Origin: Schaalia canis
GTDB lineage: Bacteria; Actinomycetota; Actinomycetes; Actinomycetales; Actinomycetaceae
Length of the DNA stretch: 64,000 bases
Direction of reading: 5' to 3'
Assembly (NCBI RefSeq): GCF_003858455.1
Contig: NZ_RQZF01000003.1
Span: forward strand, 248,001 to 312,000
Shown here: piece by piece, positions 11,159 to 23,804 of the stretch
How the letters are laid out: each line of letters starts with the position of its first letter
Position numbering within the stretch: the first letter of the stretch is position 1
The notes under the pieces: model-generated
The model's database searches: none
What the model saw: only the letters and a program-made list of their open reading frames with translations
What the model was told of the DNA's origin: nothing
Translations under genes and position numbers: made by a program

Positions 11159-12181
11159 CTAGCGTCGCCCAGCACGGGCAAGTGCCGAACGAATACGACC
11201 TTCCAGCGCCTGAGATACTGCAAGCTCTCCCCAGGCAACTCGCACAACGATCCACCCGGCTCGCTCGATCGCCTCACGGCGATACTCCAACGCCTCGCGT
11301 GCCTCGTGTACCTCCTGCAGCGTCACGCCAAACTTTGCGCGCCCATCAGGCTCGACGGCAACCTGGAACTCCGGGAAGGCGAAGTCAAGGAAGTACCGAG
11401 CTCCCGCGACGCGCATCTCATACTGCGTGACATACTCGTCCAGCCCTGCCGTGCACAGCAGCCATGCCATGCGAGCTTCAAAAACCGAATCCATTGGATG
11501 CGCCATGTGTCGACTCGCTGTGAAGTAACGGGCGCGACCCCGCGCACGGCGGGGCAGTTCCCAGCACTCCTCCAGGCAGACCTCCTGCAGCTGGGCCAAA
11601 CGGGAACGCGTTGCCTCAAGATCCCAACGGTCCGTTCTCACCACTGCCTGCGTAGCCATCATGAACGCGACGAATCCGCACTCGTCAGGCAAGAGCCGCA
11701 CGCTTTGCACTCCCGCAGTCAGAGGGTCGACACACGGGACACCTGCTTGCAGCTGCGTCGTTTGACGAGCACGCCCAAGGATCGTCAGCTTGAGGGGCAC
11801 CGCGGGGATGTGGTTGCTGCGCGGTGTCGTTACATGAGTAAAGAGGTCCTTGTTGTAGGGATTGGCGTGATCGACCTGCAGGTATATCGGCAGCCGCTCT
11901 GCCTGCCAGTGGTCGATGCCATGCGTGAGGAGCGCTGTCGGCCCCGCGATAAGGCTTCCGTCGTGCCGCTCTTGAACAGCCACTGCTCTGGCAAGTTGCA
12001 CGATCTGGCGCTCTTGATAGACGTTCTCAGCGGCAGCGAAGGCCCGGGTGTGCAACGCGTAGCCGCGCATGATGCGCACCACCTGGCCTTGCGAGGGTTC
12101 GGCCTGCAAGGCCGAGCGTCGGCGACGCCCGGTGCGCACGAGATTTCTTACAACAACCTCCATCAGATCGGTGTGTTTCAT
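11159..12181 (-). CDS. AbiEi-like/DUF559-type protein with PD-(D/E)XK-like C-terminus
   Basis: 340-residue protein of uncertain function. The N-terminal part resembles AbiEi-family antitoxin/regulator proteins: a short helical region, a wing-like VVRIMRGYAL near residue 40, and SLIAGPTALLTHGI near 80. The C-terminal 100 residues resemble DUF559/Vsr-type nuclease folds: a strand with FLDFAFPEF, then AVEPDGRAKFG, giving the pattern D-x(9)-E-x-D-G-x-x-K, followed by a helix and GWIVVRVAW. The putative catalytic acids and lysine are intact. ATG start with GAGGA 5 nt upstream. It has no partner toxin gene and stands alone between palindromic repeats. It shares architecture with 39869-40990, though sequence identity looks low. 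It could be a nuclease, a regulator or an orphan antitoxin. Confidence 0.75.
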   Translation of the reverse strand: MKHTDLMEVVVRNLVRTGRRRRSALQAEPSQGQVVRIMRGYALHTRAFAAAENVYQERQIVQLARAVAVQERHDGSLIAGPTALLTHGIDHWQAERLPIYLQVDHANPYNKDLFTHVTTPRSNHIPAVPLKLTILGRARQTTQLQAGVPCVDPLTAGVQSVRLLPDECGFVAFMMATQAVVRTDRWDLEATRSRLAQLQEVCLEECWELPRRARGRARYFTASRHMAHPMDSVFEARMAWLLCTAGLDEYVTQYEMRVAGARYFLDFAFPEFQVAVEPDGRAKFGVTLQEVHEAREALEYRREAIERAGWIVVRVAWGELAVSQALEGRIRSALARAGRR

Positions 12182-12286
12182 GGCCGTCCTCTTTGATTGC
12201 CTGCCTTTCTACTCTTTCTATTTGAGCGAGCAGAGCGCCTTCATCAAAGCGATGCGACAGATCTGTGGATAACTCTTCTTCCCCCC

Positions 12287-12359
12287 GTCGAAACCTTACT
12301 TTGTGCACGAAATTATAGGTTCCGGACCCCCCATTTCGTACACAAAGTAAGGTTTCGAC
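12287..12359. repeat. family-1 palindromic repeat, right copy
   Basis: 73 bp with a nearly perfect inverted repeat: arms 12287-12312 and 12334-12359 (25 of 26 complementary) around a 21-nt centre. It lies 105 bp upstream of the DUF559-like start, with its outer end touching the U-tract of the rpoC terminator. The high symmetry suggests a recent or functionally maintained structure. Same family as 11030-11102. Confidence 0.88.
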
Positions 12360-12365
12360 GAAAAA

Positions 12366-12404
12366 CAGTGGTGGGCGGTGCGCCATGCGCACCGCCCACC
12401 ACTG
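12366..12404 (-). terminator. rpoC terminator
   Basis: 18-bp perfect stem (12366-12383 with 12387-12404, 3-nt loop) just after the rpoC stop. On the minus strand it is followed by TTTTT. Strong Rho-independent terminator for the rplJ-rplL-rpoB-rpoC block. Confidence 0.9.
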
Positions 12405-12418
12405 CAGATCAATCAGCC

Positions 12419-15400
12419 TCAGCCACGGAAAGGCATTCCGAAGTCAATGCTGCCCAGGGCATTGAGGAAGTCCTCGGACACCTCGCCGTCCTGGAAGTCC
12501 ATCTCTGAGTAGTTGGAGTTCGCCATCGCCTCGGCGGTGGGCTCCACCAGCACGCGGTTGTAGCGTGCCAGACCCGTACCAGCCGGGATGAGCTTACCGA
12601 GGATGACGTTCTCCTTCAGGCCAAGCAGCGAGTCTGACTTGCCGTTCATCGCAGCCTCGGTGAGGACCTTCGTGGTCTCCTGGAAGGATGCGGCAGACAG
12701 CCACGAGTCGGTAGCCAGCGAGGCCTTGGTGATACCCATGAGCATCTGACGTGCCGAAGCGGGCTGGCCACCCTCGGCAGCCACCTTACGGTTCTGCGTC
12801 AGGTAGGCCATGCGGTCAACCAGCTCACCAGGCATGAAGTTGGTGTCGCCGGGCTCAAGGATGGTGACCTTGCGCAGCATCTGGCGAACGATCACTTCGA
12901 TGTGCTTGGAGTGGATACCCACGCCCTGATCGCGGTAGACCTTCTGCACCTCGTCCACAAGCTGCTTCTGAGCCACATTGCGGCCCATGATGCGCAGAAC
13001 TTCCTTGGGATCGAGCTGGCCTTCGGTCAGCGGAGTGCCAGCCTCAATGTGCTCGCCCTCAGAAACCAGCAGCTTCTGGCGGCGCGAGACCTCAATGACC
13101 AGATCTTCCTTCGCATCATCACGGGTAATCACCACGCGACGGATTGCAGGATCATCATCGTCAATGTGGACGCGGCCGGCGGCCTCGTTCATCTTCGCCT
13201 CAGCCTTAGGTGTACGGGCTTCGAAGAGCTCTTGCACACGAGGCAGACCCTGGGTGATGTCAGCAGCCGAAGCAGCACCACCGGTGTGGAAGGTACGCAT
13301 CGTCAGCTGCGTGCCAGGCTCACCAATGGACTGAGCAGCAATAATGCCAACAGCCTCACCGATATCAACCTGCTTACCGGTAGCCAGAGAGCGGCCGTAG
13401 CAGGTGGCACAGGTACCAACCTGAGATTCACAGGTCAGGACCGAACGGCAGTGAACCTCAGCAACGCCTGCAGCCACAAGCTCAGCCAGAAGCTGATCGC
13501 CCAGGTCAGTGCCTGCGGTGGCAACAACGGTGCCATCCTCAGCCACAGCATCACGCGACAGAGTACGAGCGTAAGCCGTGGTTTCGTTGGTCTCCAACGC
13601 CATCCAGGTGCCGTCCTCGGTCTTTTCAGCAATCTGAATCTTCAGCCCACCGCGGGTACCACAGTCGGCCTCGCGGACAATGACATCCTGCGACACGTCA
13701 ACCAGACGACGGGTCAGATAACCCGACTCTGCCGTACGCAAAGCGGTATCAGCCAGACCCTTACGGGCGCCGTGGGTTGCGATGAAGTACTCCAGAACCG
13801 TCAGGCCTTCACGGTAGTTGGCCTTAATCGGGCGCTCAATGAGCTTCTGCTTCGGGTCAGACACCAGGCCACGCATACCAGCAAGCTGCTGGACCTGCGA
13901 CCAGTTACCACGAGCACCGGAGGACACCATGCGGAACACGGTGTTGCGCTCATCGAAGTTCGCCTTCATATCGGCTGCAACCTCTTCGGTGCACTTCAGC
14001 CACAGGTCAACGAGCTCGTCGTAGCGAGACTGCTCGACGATCAGACCCATGTCGAACTGCTCCTGAATCTCGGCAGCGCGAGCCTCGTAACGAGCCAGAA
14101 TCTCTTCCTTGCGGGGAGAGGCCTGAATGTCAGAGAAGGCAATGGTGATACCAGACCAGGTCGACCAGTGGAAACCGGCAGACTTCAGAGCATCAAGGCA
14201 ATCCGCAGCCAAAACATTCGGGTAACGCTCAGTCAGGTTATTGACGATCGTCCCCAACTGCTTCTTGCCGACAACCTCATTGACGTAGGGGTAGTCGATC
14301 GGCAGAGTCTCGTTGAAGATGGTGCGGCCCAGCGAGGTAACCAGGGTGATCGGATCACCCTCAGTCCACCCCTCGGGAGCTTCCCAGCCTTCAGGAGCAA
14401 CAATGTCAGTGAAGCGGATGCGAGCCTTCGCATTCAGGTGCAGATCACCATTATCGAAAGCCATGCGAGCCTCAGCAGCGGAGGTGAAGGAAGGAATCAC
14501 CTCGTTGCCCTCAGCGTCAACCTCAACCTCAACCATCGGATCAGGCTCAGAGGTCAGGTGGAACAGACCAATGATCATGTCCTGCGAGGGCATTGCCACG
14601 GGGCGGCCATCGGAAGGCTTGAGAATGTTGTTGGTCGAAAGCATGAGGATACGAGCCTCAGCCTGCGCCTCAGCACCCAGGGGCAGGTGAACTGCCATCT
14701 GGTCGCCGTCGAAGTCAGCGTTGAAAGCAGCACAGGCCAGCGGGTGAAGCTGGATGGCCTTACCTTCAATAAGCTGAGGCTCGAAGGCCTGGATGCCCAA
14801 ACGGTGCAGCGTAGGTGCGCGGTTGAGCAACACCGGGTGCTCACGAATGACATCGTCGAGGACGTCCCACACCTCAGGACGCTGGCGCTCAACCTTACGC
14901 TTAGCAGCCTTGACGTTCTGGGCGAAGTTCTTCTCAACGAGGCGCTTCATCACGAAAGGCTTGAAGAGCTCCAGAGCCATCTGCTTAGGCAGACCACACT
15001 GGTGGAGCTTGAGCTGCGGGCCAACAACGATAACCGAACGGCCCGAGTAGTCAACGCGCTTACCCAGCAGGTTCTGACGGAAACGACCCTGCTTACCCTT
15101 GAGCATGTCCGAAATGGACTTCAGGGGACGGTTACCGGGACCCGCAACAGGGCGACCACGGCGTCCATTATCGAAGAGGGCGTCCACAGACTCCTGGAGC
15201 ATACGCTTTTCGTTGTTGACGATGATCTCAGGAGCACCCAGCTCAAGCAGGCGCTTGAGGCGGGTGTTGCGGTTGATGACACGACGGTACAGGTCGTTGA
15301 GGTCGGAGGTCGCAAAGCGGCCACCATCAAGCTGCACCATGGGGCGCAGATCCGGCGGGATCACCGGAATGGTGGTCAGAACCATCGACTCAGGGGCGTT

Positions 15401-16318
15401 ACCCGTCGCAACGAACGCGTTAATGACCTTGAGGCGCTTGATAGCGCGGGTCTTACGCGGGCCCGTTTCAGAGGCGATCACACGGCGGAGGTTTTCCACC
15501 TCGCCTTCAATGTCGAAGTTCTGCAGGCGCTTCTGAATGGCGGCAGCGCCCATGTCACCCTTGAAGTAGGTGCCGTAGCGCAGCATCATCGAACGGTAGA
15601 GGCGCTCATCACCTTCAAGGTCACCAACCTTAAGGTCCTTGAAACGCTCCCACACAGCCTCCAGATGCTCCATGTCAGCTTCGAAACGGCGACGAATCTG
15701 AGCCATTTCACGCTCAGCAGTCTTACGTTCCTTCTCGCGCTCAGCAGGCTTAGCACCCTCAGCCTCAAGCTGGGCCACGGTCGCCTCGGCACGCTCAGCG
15801 CGCGCATTCAGAGCAGTATTCATCTGGTTCTCAAGGTGGCCCTTTTCCACCTCAAGCTCACCACGCAGATCGGCAAGGTCCTCATCACGGCCCTTTTCAT
15901 CCACCTCAGTGATCATGTAGGCAGCGAAGTAAATGACCTTTTCCAGGTCCTTCGGAGCCAGGTTCAGAACGTAGCCCAGACGGGAGGGCACGCCCTTGAA
16001 GTACCAGATGTGGGTGACGGGGGCAGCCAGGTCAATGTGACCCATGCGCTCACGGCGGACCTTCGAGCGGGTCACCTCCACGCCACACTTTTCACAGACG
16101 ATGCCCTTGTAACGGACACGCTTGTACTTACCGCAAGCACACTCCCAGTCGCGGGTGGGACCGAAAATCTGCTCGCCGAAAAGGCCGTCACGCTCAGGCT
16201 TGAGCGTACGGTAGTTAATGGTTTCAGGCTTCTTGACTTCACCATGAGACCAGCCTGCGATGTCCTCAGAGGTCGCAAGGGTGATCCGGAGGGAGTCGAA
16301 CGTCTTGGCGTCCAGCAA
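12419..16318 (-). CDS. rpoC: RNA polymerase subunit beta-prime
   Basis: 1,299-residue catalytic subunit of RNA polymerase. Full length: N-terminal zinc-binding region (CACGKY and CEKCG), the active-site loop [12 protein letters not shown] that binds Mg2+ through its three aspartates, and the second zinc site ([15 protein letters not shown]). It ends [10 protein letters not shown]. The start is TTG at 16318, preceded by AAGGAG at 7-nt spacing and reading (M)[10 protein letters not shown], as in the family. Follows rpoB by 15 bp. A strong terminator follows the stop. Confidence 0.98.
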   Translation of the reverse strand: MLDAKTFDSLRITLATSEDIAGWSHGEVKKPETINYRTLKPERDGLFGEQIFGPTRDWECACGKYKRVRYKGIVCEKCGVEVTRSKVRRERMGHIDLAAPVTHIWYFKGVPSRLGYVLNLAPKDLEKVIYFAAYMITEVDEKGRDEDLADLRGELEVEKGHLENQMNTALNARAERAEATVAQLEAEGAKPAEREKERKTAEREMAQIRRRFEADMEHLEAVWERFKDLKVGDLEGDERLYRSMMLRYGTYFKGDMGAAAIQKRLQNFDIEGEVENLRRVIASETGPRKTRAIKRLKVINAFVATGNAPESMVLTTIPVIPPDLRPMVQLDGGRFATSDLNDLYRRVINRNTRLKRLLELGAPEIIVNNEKRMLQESVDALFDNGRRGRPVAGPGNRPLKSISDMLKGKQGRFRQNLLGKRVDYSGRSVIVVGPQLKLHQCGLPKQMALELFKPFVMKRLVEKNFAQNVKAAKRKVERQRPEVWDVLDDVIREHPVLLNRAPTLHRLGIQAFEPQLIEGKAIQLHPLACAAFNADFDGDQMAVHLPLGAEAQAEARILMLSTNNILKPSDGRPVAMPSQDMIIGLFHLTSEPDPMVEVEVDAEGNEVIPSFTSAAEARMAFDNGDLHLNAKARIRFTDIVAPEGWEAPEGWTEGDPITLVTSLGRTIFNETLPIDYPYVNEVVGKKQLGTIVNNLTERYPNVLAADCLDALKSAGFHWSTWSGITIAFSDIQASPRKEEILARYEARAAEIQEQFDMGLIVEQSRYDELVDLWLKCTEEVAADMKANFDERNTVFRMVSSGARGNWSQVQQLAGMRGLVSDPKQKLIERPIKANYREGLTVLEYFIATHGARKGLADTALRTAESGYLTRRLVDVSQDVIVREADCGTRGGLKIQIAEKTEDGTWMALETNETTAYARTLSRDAVAEDGTVVATAGTDLGDQLLAELVAAGVAEVHCRSVLTCESQVGTCATCYGRSLATGKQVDIGEAVGIIAAQSIGEPGTQLTMRTFHTGGAASAADITQGLPRVQELFEARTPKAEAKMNEAAGRVHIDDDDPAIRRVVITRDDAKEDLVIEVSRRQKLLVSEGEHIEAGTPLTEGQLDPKEVLRIMGRNVAQKQLVDEVQKVYRDQGVGIHSKHIEVIVRQMLRKVTILEPGDTNFMPGELVDRMAYLTQNRKVAAEGGQPASARQMLMGITKASLATDSWLSAASFQETTKVLTEAAMNGKSDSLLGLKENVILGKLIPAGTGLARYNRVLVEPTAEAMANSNYSEMDFQDGEVSEDFLNALGSIDFGMPFRG

Positions 16319-16333
16319 AGTCTTTGCTCCTTA

Positions 16334-19810
<3,477 letters not shown>

Positions 19811-19874
19811 AAGGGGTCCTTCCCTGCGAAAACTTTTCAGCGCGGACACGCCTACGGCCCCTAACTGACGAGTA

Positions 19875-19904
19875 CCTATATTTGCTCGGCGCTGTTTACG
19901 GCAA
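19875..19904 (-). promoter_or_regulatory. candidate rpoB promoter
   Basis: On the minus strand, -35 TTGCCG (19899-19904), 18-bp spacer, -10 TATAGG (19875-19880), about 65 bp upstream of the TTG start. Apart from this and the rplL terminator, the 19811-20245 gap shows no gene. A separate rpoB promoter fits the terminator after rplL. Confidence 0.4.
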
Positions 19905-20171
19905 AATGGGTACAGGTCACCTCGGGCACACTGAGGCGCAACTATTCATCATAGGCAAGCCGGCGCACGGAAAGTAGGCCCACCCCCCGGGTGTGTGCAG
20001 ATTCACTTGCTGAAGGCGATGGGCGCCCACGCATTGCTAAATATGCGTCTTGTTGTCAAAACTGCCCCGCACGCGGCGCAGGATTAACAACACGGCGCAA
20101 GATTAGCGTGGATTAGCTCGGATTCGGGCCGCACGCCATGCCCCACACCCCTGGGATATCGATATAAAAGC

Positions 20172-20205
20172 GTGAGGCCCGCGCGTTTTCACGCGCGGGC
20201 CTCAC
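20172..20205 (-). terminator. rplL terminator
   Basis: 15-bp perfect GC-rich stem (20172-20186 with 20191-20205, loop TTTC on the plus strand), followed on the minus strand by GCTTTTATAT. It lies 40 bp after the rplL stop and separates rplJL from rpoBC. Confidence 0.85.
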
Positions 20206-20245
20206 AGAGCACTCAGTGCTCACGAAAGACTCAGTGATGGTGAAA

Positions 20246-20632
20246 TCACTTGAGGGTGACGGAGCCGCCAGCCTCTTCGATCTCAGCCTTAGCCTTCTCG
20301 GCGTCTTCCTTCTTGGCGTTCTCGAAGATGGTGGAGGGAGCGCCGTCGACGAGGTCCTTAGCTTCCTTCAGGCCCAGGCCGGTCAGGTTCTTGACGACCT
20401 TGACAACAGCGATCTTCTTGTCGCCAGCGGACTCGAGGACAACCTCGAACTCGGACTTCTCTTCTTCAGCAGCAGCATCGCCAGCGGCGGGAGCAGCAGC
20501 AACAGCCACAGCAGCGGGAGCAGCGGCGGTCACGTCGAAGACCTCTTCGAACTGCTTAACGAACTCGGAGAGCTCGATGAGGGTCATTTCCTTGAAAGCT
20601 TCGATGAGCTCTTCAGCGGAGAGCTTAGCCAT
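20246..20632 (-). CDS. rplL: 50S ribosomal protein L7/L12
   Basis: 128-residue stalk protein that recruits translation GTPases. N-terminal dimerisation helices ([14 protein letters not shown]), an Ala-rich hinge (about 40-55), and a C-terminal domain with [13 protein letters not shown], ending in GGSVTLK. The start at 20632 is chosen over 20641 because AAAGGA lies 8 nt upstream and the family starts MAKL. Follows rplJ by 85 bp. Confidence 0.97.
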   Translation of the reverse strand: MAKLSAEELIEAFKEMTLIELSEFVKQFEEVFDVTAAAPAAVAVAAAPAAGDAAAEEEKSEFEVVLESAGDKKIAVVKVVKNLTGLGLKEAKDLVDGAPSTIFENAKKEDAEKAKAEIEEAGGSVTLK

Positions 20633-20717
20633 GGTTGGCATCCTTTCCTATTTGGCCTGCTACGCGAGCAGATTGGTTTGAGTTCCGTCAGGCCGAAACC
20701 TGACCGGGCCTGTCGCG

Positions 20718-21239
20718 TCAGGCCGCCTGCTCCTGCTTGTCGCGCAGAGCATCGATGGTGCGCACCGTCTTGGACGGAAGCGCGTTGAAAACGTACGCCG
20801 CCTGTGCGACCTTGGCCTTGAGAGCGCCTGCGGCCTTGGCCAGCAGGACCTCGCGAGACTCGAGATCGGCAAGCTTCTTGACACCCTCAGCGGACAGCTG
20901 AACGCCGTCCATAGCGCCGGACTTCAGCACCAGCGCAGGGTTTTCCTTGGCAAAATCACGCAGCGCCTTGGCAGCCTCAACGGGCTCGCCGGAGACGAAA
21001 GCAATAGCGGTAGGACCGGTGAGGTCCTCAGCGAGGAAGTCGAGACCGACCTCCTTGGCCGCCAGTGCAGCAAGCGTGTTCTTCACCACGGCGTAGTTCG
21101 CGTTGTCGCCCAGGCTGCGACGCAGCTGCTTAAGCTGCTTAACAGTCAGGCCGCGGTACTCAGTGAGCAGCACTGCGTCGGCTGCGCGGAAACGCTCCAC
21201 GAGCTCGGCGACAGCAGCCACCTTGTCAGACCTCGCCAT
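20718..21239 (-). CDS. rplJ: 50S ribosomal protein L10
   Basis: 173-residue protein that anchors L7/L12 to 23S rRNA. It starts MARSDKVAAVAELVERF and contains the conserved EYRGLTVKQLKQLRR. In other bacteria the L10-L12 complex represses its own leader. Here a terminator-like hairpin with a U-run lies 43 bp upstream of the ATG (21282-21309), consistent with leader control. Confidence 0.97.
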   Translation of the reverse strand: MARSDKVAAVAELVERFRAADAVLLTEYRGLTVKQLKQLRRSLGDNANYAVVKNTLAALAAKEVGLDFLAEDLTGPTAIAFVSGEPVEAAKALRDFAKENPALVLKSGAMDGVQLSAEGVKKLADLESREVLLAKAAGALKAKVAQAAYVFNALPSKTVRTIDALRDKQEQAA

Positions 21240-21281
21240 GGTCCTCCTTCCAATGTGTGTGCCGCCGGAAAGTAAACAAAA

Positions 21282-21309
21282 AGCCCAGCACGCAGGCTCG
21301 TGCTGGGCT
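21282..21309 (-). terminator. terminator-like hairpin in the rplJ leader (putative attenuator)
   Basis: 11-bp perfect stem AGCCCAGCACG/CGTGCTGGGCT with a 6-nt loop, followed on the minus strand by TTTTTGTTTAC and then the ribosome site of rplJ. Position and form match the attenuator part of L10 leader elements. I could not confirm the L10-binding kink-turn by eye. The 21240-21530 gap holds no other feature I can support on this strand. Confidence 0.6.
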
Positions 21310-21518
21310 CGTCAAGAATCCCGCTATCTTCGGATCATTCTCCATCAGATAGTCACTCACCTGCGTCGGTTGCTTTCGCTCTTCGATCCACGCGAGTGGA
21401 TGCCGACGGTCTCTGGCTCGATAAGGCTAACAGGCATTCGACACTCAACTCAAGCAGGGATCATGTGGATCACACCACGCATACACGCTTTAGCACCCGG
21501 ATCCTCTCAAGCCGGGTG

Positions 21519-21530
21519 CATACTGAACGC
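21519..21530 (+). promoter_or_regulatory. -10 element directly before LCP gene 1 (possible leaderless start)
   Basis: CATACT is followed by GAACGC and the ATG at 21531, with no ribosome-binding site. The same GCATACTGA(T)ACGCATGA block precedes the paralogue at 22695. The spacing places transcription start at or next to the ATG. No good -35 seen. Confidence 0.4.
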
Positions 21531-22541
21531 ATGAGCGCACAAGCCCCCTCAACACGTAGCAGTCGGATTCGTTCCCTCGTCTTGGCTTTGCTGATTCTTG
21601 CGCTTGCCTTCCTGCTGATTGTTGGCGGCGCCTTTGCCTACCTCCGCCATTCAATCGACTCGCAGATTCGCCACATTTCTATCGAGACAACCCCCGACCA
21701 GCTTCCACAATCAGCGCTCGCACACTCCCCGACCGCCGTCCATGACACCCTCAACTTCCTCATCCTTGGCTCTGACTCGCGATCTTCTGGCGGTAATCCA
21801 AGCGACTGGCATGCAGGCGCCCAACGCTCCGACGTCATGATGGTTCTCCAACTCAGCGCCAATCGCTCACGCCTCTCTGTAATGTCGCTACCGCGCGACC
21901 TGTGGGTCCCTATTCCTGGGCACGGCGAAGGAAAGATCAATTCCGCATACTCTCTTGGCGGGCCTGAACTGACAATCAGCACCGTCGAAGGCCTGCTTGG
22001 CTCTCCGATTCATCATTTCGCCGTGGTGGACTTTGAGAGTTTCGCCCAAATGACCGATCAAATCGGCGGCGTGACGGTTAACACCACCTCTGGTCCGCAG
22101 CATTTAAACGGCACCCAAGCCCTGGCTTTCGTCCGCGAACGCTATTCCCTTCCCAACGGTGACCTTGATCGAGTCCGCCGTCAACAGGCCTGGATTCAAG
22201 CCCTCCTGAACGGCATCTTCGAACAAAAAACCCTTCAAGATCCCGTAGCGCTCCACGCCATGCTGCACACCCTCCTCTCTCACTCCGCCGTTGATGAAGG
22301 ACTGACATTTGATTCGCTCACTGCTCTGGCTTTGGAATCTCGCACCCTCCAGCGCGGAGGTATCGTCTTTTTCACCGCGCCCGTGAACCCGCCATCGACC
22401 TCGTCAGACGGGCAATCAATTCTCACCCTCAAAAGCGAGGCGATGGACCAACTGCGCCAAGCGTGGGCCCAAGACCGCGTCAAAGAGTTCGTTGCCTCCT
22501 CCAAGGACGTTCGCACACTGGGTTCCGATCCTATTTACTGA
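21531..22541 (+). CDS. LCP (LytR-CpsA-Psr) family glycopolymer transferase
   Basis: 336-residue membrane-anchored enzyme of the family that transfers wall glycopolymers from lipid carriers to peptidoglycan or, in Actinomyces, onto surface proteins. One N-terminal transmembrane helix (about 15-37) is followed by an extracellular LCP domain: LNFLILGSDSR (about 74-84), RSDVMMVLQL, the catalytic-pocket SLPRDLWV (Arg about 122), KINSAY, and the DLDRVRRQQ motif (about 211-219). All the usual charged residues are present. The start at 21531 is chosen because the preceding open frame lacks LCP character and the paralogue begins at the matching point. Tandem with 22695-23693. Confidence 0.9.
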   Translation: MSAQAPSTRSSRIRSLVLALLILALAFLLIVGGAFAYLRHSIDSQIRHISIETTPDQLPQSALAHSPTAVHDTLNFLILGSDSRSSGGNPSDWHAGAQRSDVMMVLQLSANRSRLSVMSLPRDLWVPIPGHGEGKINSAYSLGGPELTISTVEGLLGSPIHHFAVVDFESFAQMTDQIGGVTVNTTSGPQHLNGTQALAFVRERYSLPNGDLDRVRRQQAWIQALLNGIFEQKTLQDPVALHAMLHTLLSHSAVDEGLTFDSLTALALESRTLQRGGIVFFTAPVNPPSTSSDGQSILTLKSEAMDQLRQAWAQDRVKEFVASSKDVRTLGSDPIY

Positions 22542-22681
22542 CCCTACGATTACTGACCCTACGCACCTTCACTGCACACACGACAGCACAGCGCAACGCA
22601 TATAAGTGCAGGTCAGAGGCATATTGTGCTGGACATGTTCCCAATTGGACGCCCCACTCTATCCTTCGCCAAGCGTGTAGG

Positions 22682-22694
22682 CATACTGATACGC
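22682..22694 (+). promoter_or_regulatory. -10 element directly before LCP gene 2 (possible leaderless start)
   Basis: CATACT, a 7-nt gap, then the ATG at 22695, with no ribosome site. It parallels the block in front of LCP gene 1 and was probably duplicated with the gene. Confidence 0.4.
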
Positions 22695-23693
22695 ATGACA
22701 TCTTCTGCACGAAATGCTGTACTCGCCGTTGGTGTCCTGCTACTGGGCCTTGTCCTCATCACCTACGGCACCTTCGCCTACCTGCGCCACTCGGTTGATG
22801 CACGAATCCACCACCTGTCCGTCAAGGTTGATGACCCGCCCCTGCGAGCTAGCCCCGCCCCGCAAAATAGCATGCTTGAGCGGGCGCGCAACGCCCTCCC
22901 CCTCAACTTCCTTATCCTCGGTTCCGACTCTCACTTTCACGGCAGCGACCCGCGCGACTGGCATGAGGGTGCCCAACGCTCCGACGTCATCATGCTGCTT
23001 CAACTCAATGGTGATCGCAGTGGCGCATCGGTGTTGTCCCTCCCCGGCGACCTGCTAGTTTCTGTGCCCGGCGAGGGCGACAGCCCCTTGAACGCCGTCT
23101 ATCCCCGTGGCGGTGCCGACCTTCTGATCCAGACGGTTCGCCATCTGATGAATATTCCTATCCACCATTTTGCGGTGATTGATTTTGAAAGCCTGTCAGA
23201 GGTTACCGATGTGATCGGCGGCGTCGATATTTCTACGTCGGCCGGCGAGCGCCACTTCGACGGGGCGCAGGCTATGCGATTTGTGCGCGAGCACCCTGAC
23301 TCAGCGCAGGCAGAAATTGCAAGCGTGTGCCGTCAACAGGTGTGGATACGCTCCATCCTTGGAAACATTATGGAGCGGAATCTTCTTGCCGACCCTCATC
23401 AGCTTGGCCAGATCGTTGAGGCTTTCTTAGCTCATTCCGCTTTTGATCAGGGACTTACTTTCGATTCTCTTCTTGCCCTCGCTTTGGAATCCCACCAGTT
23501 GCGCAGCAGGCATATCGCCTTCTTAACCGCGCCGATCGACGGCCCTTCTGTGGGACCTCACGGGGAGCCAGTGCTTTTACCTCACGCGAAAGCTCTGGCT
23601 GGGCTTGCTCAAGCGTGGTCGCAAGACCGCGTTGAGGAATACGTTGCGTCTTCAGGTGATATCCAGTTGCTTGACGCGGTTCCCGTGCGTTAG
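22695..23693 (+). CDS. LCP-family paralogue with degenerate active site
   Basis: 332-residue tandem paralogue of the preceding LCP gene: the same N-terminal helix (about 8-29), LNFLILGSDSH, RSDVIMLLQL and HHFAVIDFES. Key positions differ. SLPRD has become SLPGD (Arg to Gly, about residue 118), KINSAY has become PLNAVY, and DLDRVRRQQ has become EIASVCRQQ (Asp to Ala, Arg to Ser, Arg to Cys). These residues bind the pyrophosphate of the lipid-linked substrate in characterised LCP proteins, so this copy is probably inactive as a transferase. The frame is open and membrane topology kept, so it is not an obvious pseudogene and may have a regulatory or scaffolding role. The alternative start at 22626 is less likely. 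Confidence 0.8.
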   Translation: MTSSARNAVLAVGVLLLGLVLITYGTFAYLRHSVDARIHHLSVKVDDPPLRASPAPQNSMLERARNALPLNFLILGSDSHFHGSDPRDWHEGAQRSDVIMLLQLNGDRSGASVLSLPGDLLVSVPGEGDSPLNAVYPRGGADLLIQTVRHLMNIPIHHFAVIDFESLSEVTDVIGGVDISTSAGERHFDGAQAMRFVREHPDSAQAEIASVCRQQVWIRSILGNIMERNLLADPHQLGQIVEAFLAHSAFDQGLTFDSLLALALESHQLRSRHIAFLTAPIDGPSVGPHGEPVLLPHAKALAGLAQAWSQDRVEEYVASSGDIQLLDAVPVR

Positions 23694-23804
23694 TTCCTGG
23701 GCAATAGTTCCTCTGCAATAGTTCTGGCGCGCTGCTTCCCGCCTCATGGTTCCTACGCAGTGGTTCGTGCAAAAGCGCGTCGCACGGCCTGCCGAAAAGC
23801 CGCG

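Larger units (their letters stand above)
11030..12359. mobile_element. candidate gene cassette: DUF559-like gene between inverted palindromic ends
   Basis: A 1,330-bp segment bounded by two 73-bp palindromic repeats in inverted orientation, holding only the gene 11159-12181. It sits between the rpoC terminator and the str promoter region, two of the most conserved neighbours in actinobacteria. The right end abuts the terminator U-tract (12361-12365). No transposase, recombinase or clear target-site duplication is seen. Calling it mobile is inference from the structure; the second DUF559-like gene (39869-40990) has a parallel arrangement. Confidence 0.45.

Noticed and set aside
10646-12196. 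516-codon plus-strand frame covering the str promoter, the repeat and the DUF559-like gene
   Set aside because: It runs through a promoter, a hairpin and a repeat and has no recognisable domain. The opposite-strand gene has a ribosome site and family motifs.
11030-12359. CRISPR array or toxin-antitoxin pair at the family-1 repeats
   Set aside because: Only two repeat copies 1.2 kb apart and no spacers; no AbiEii-like toxin gene is adjacent to the AbiEi-like gene.
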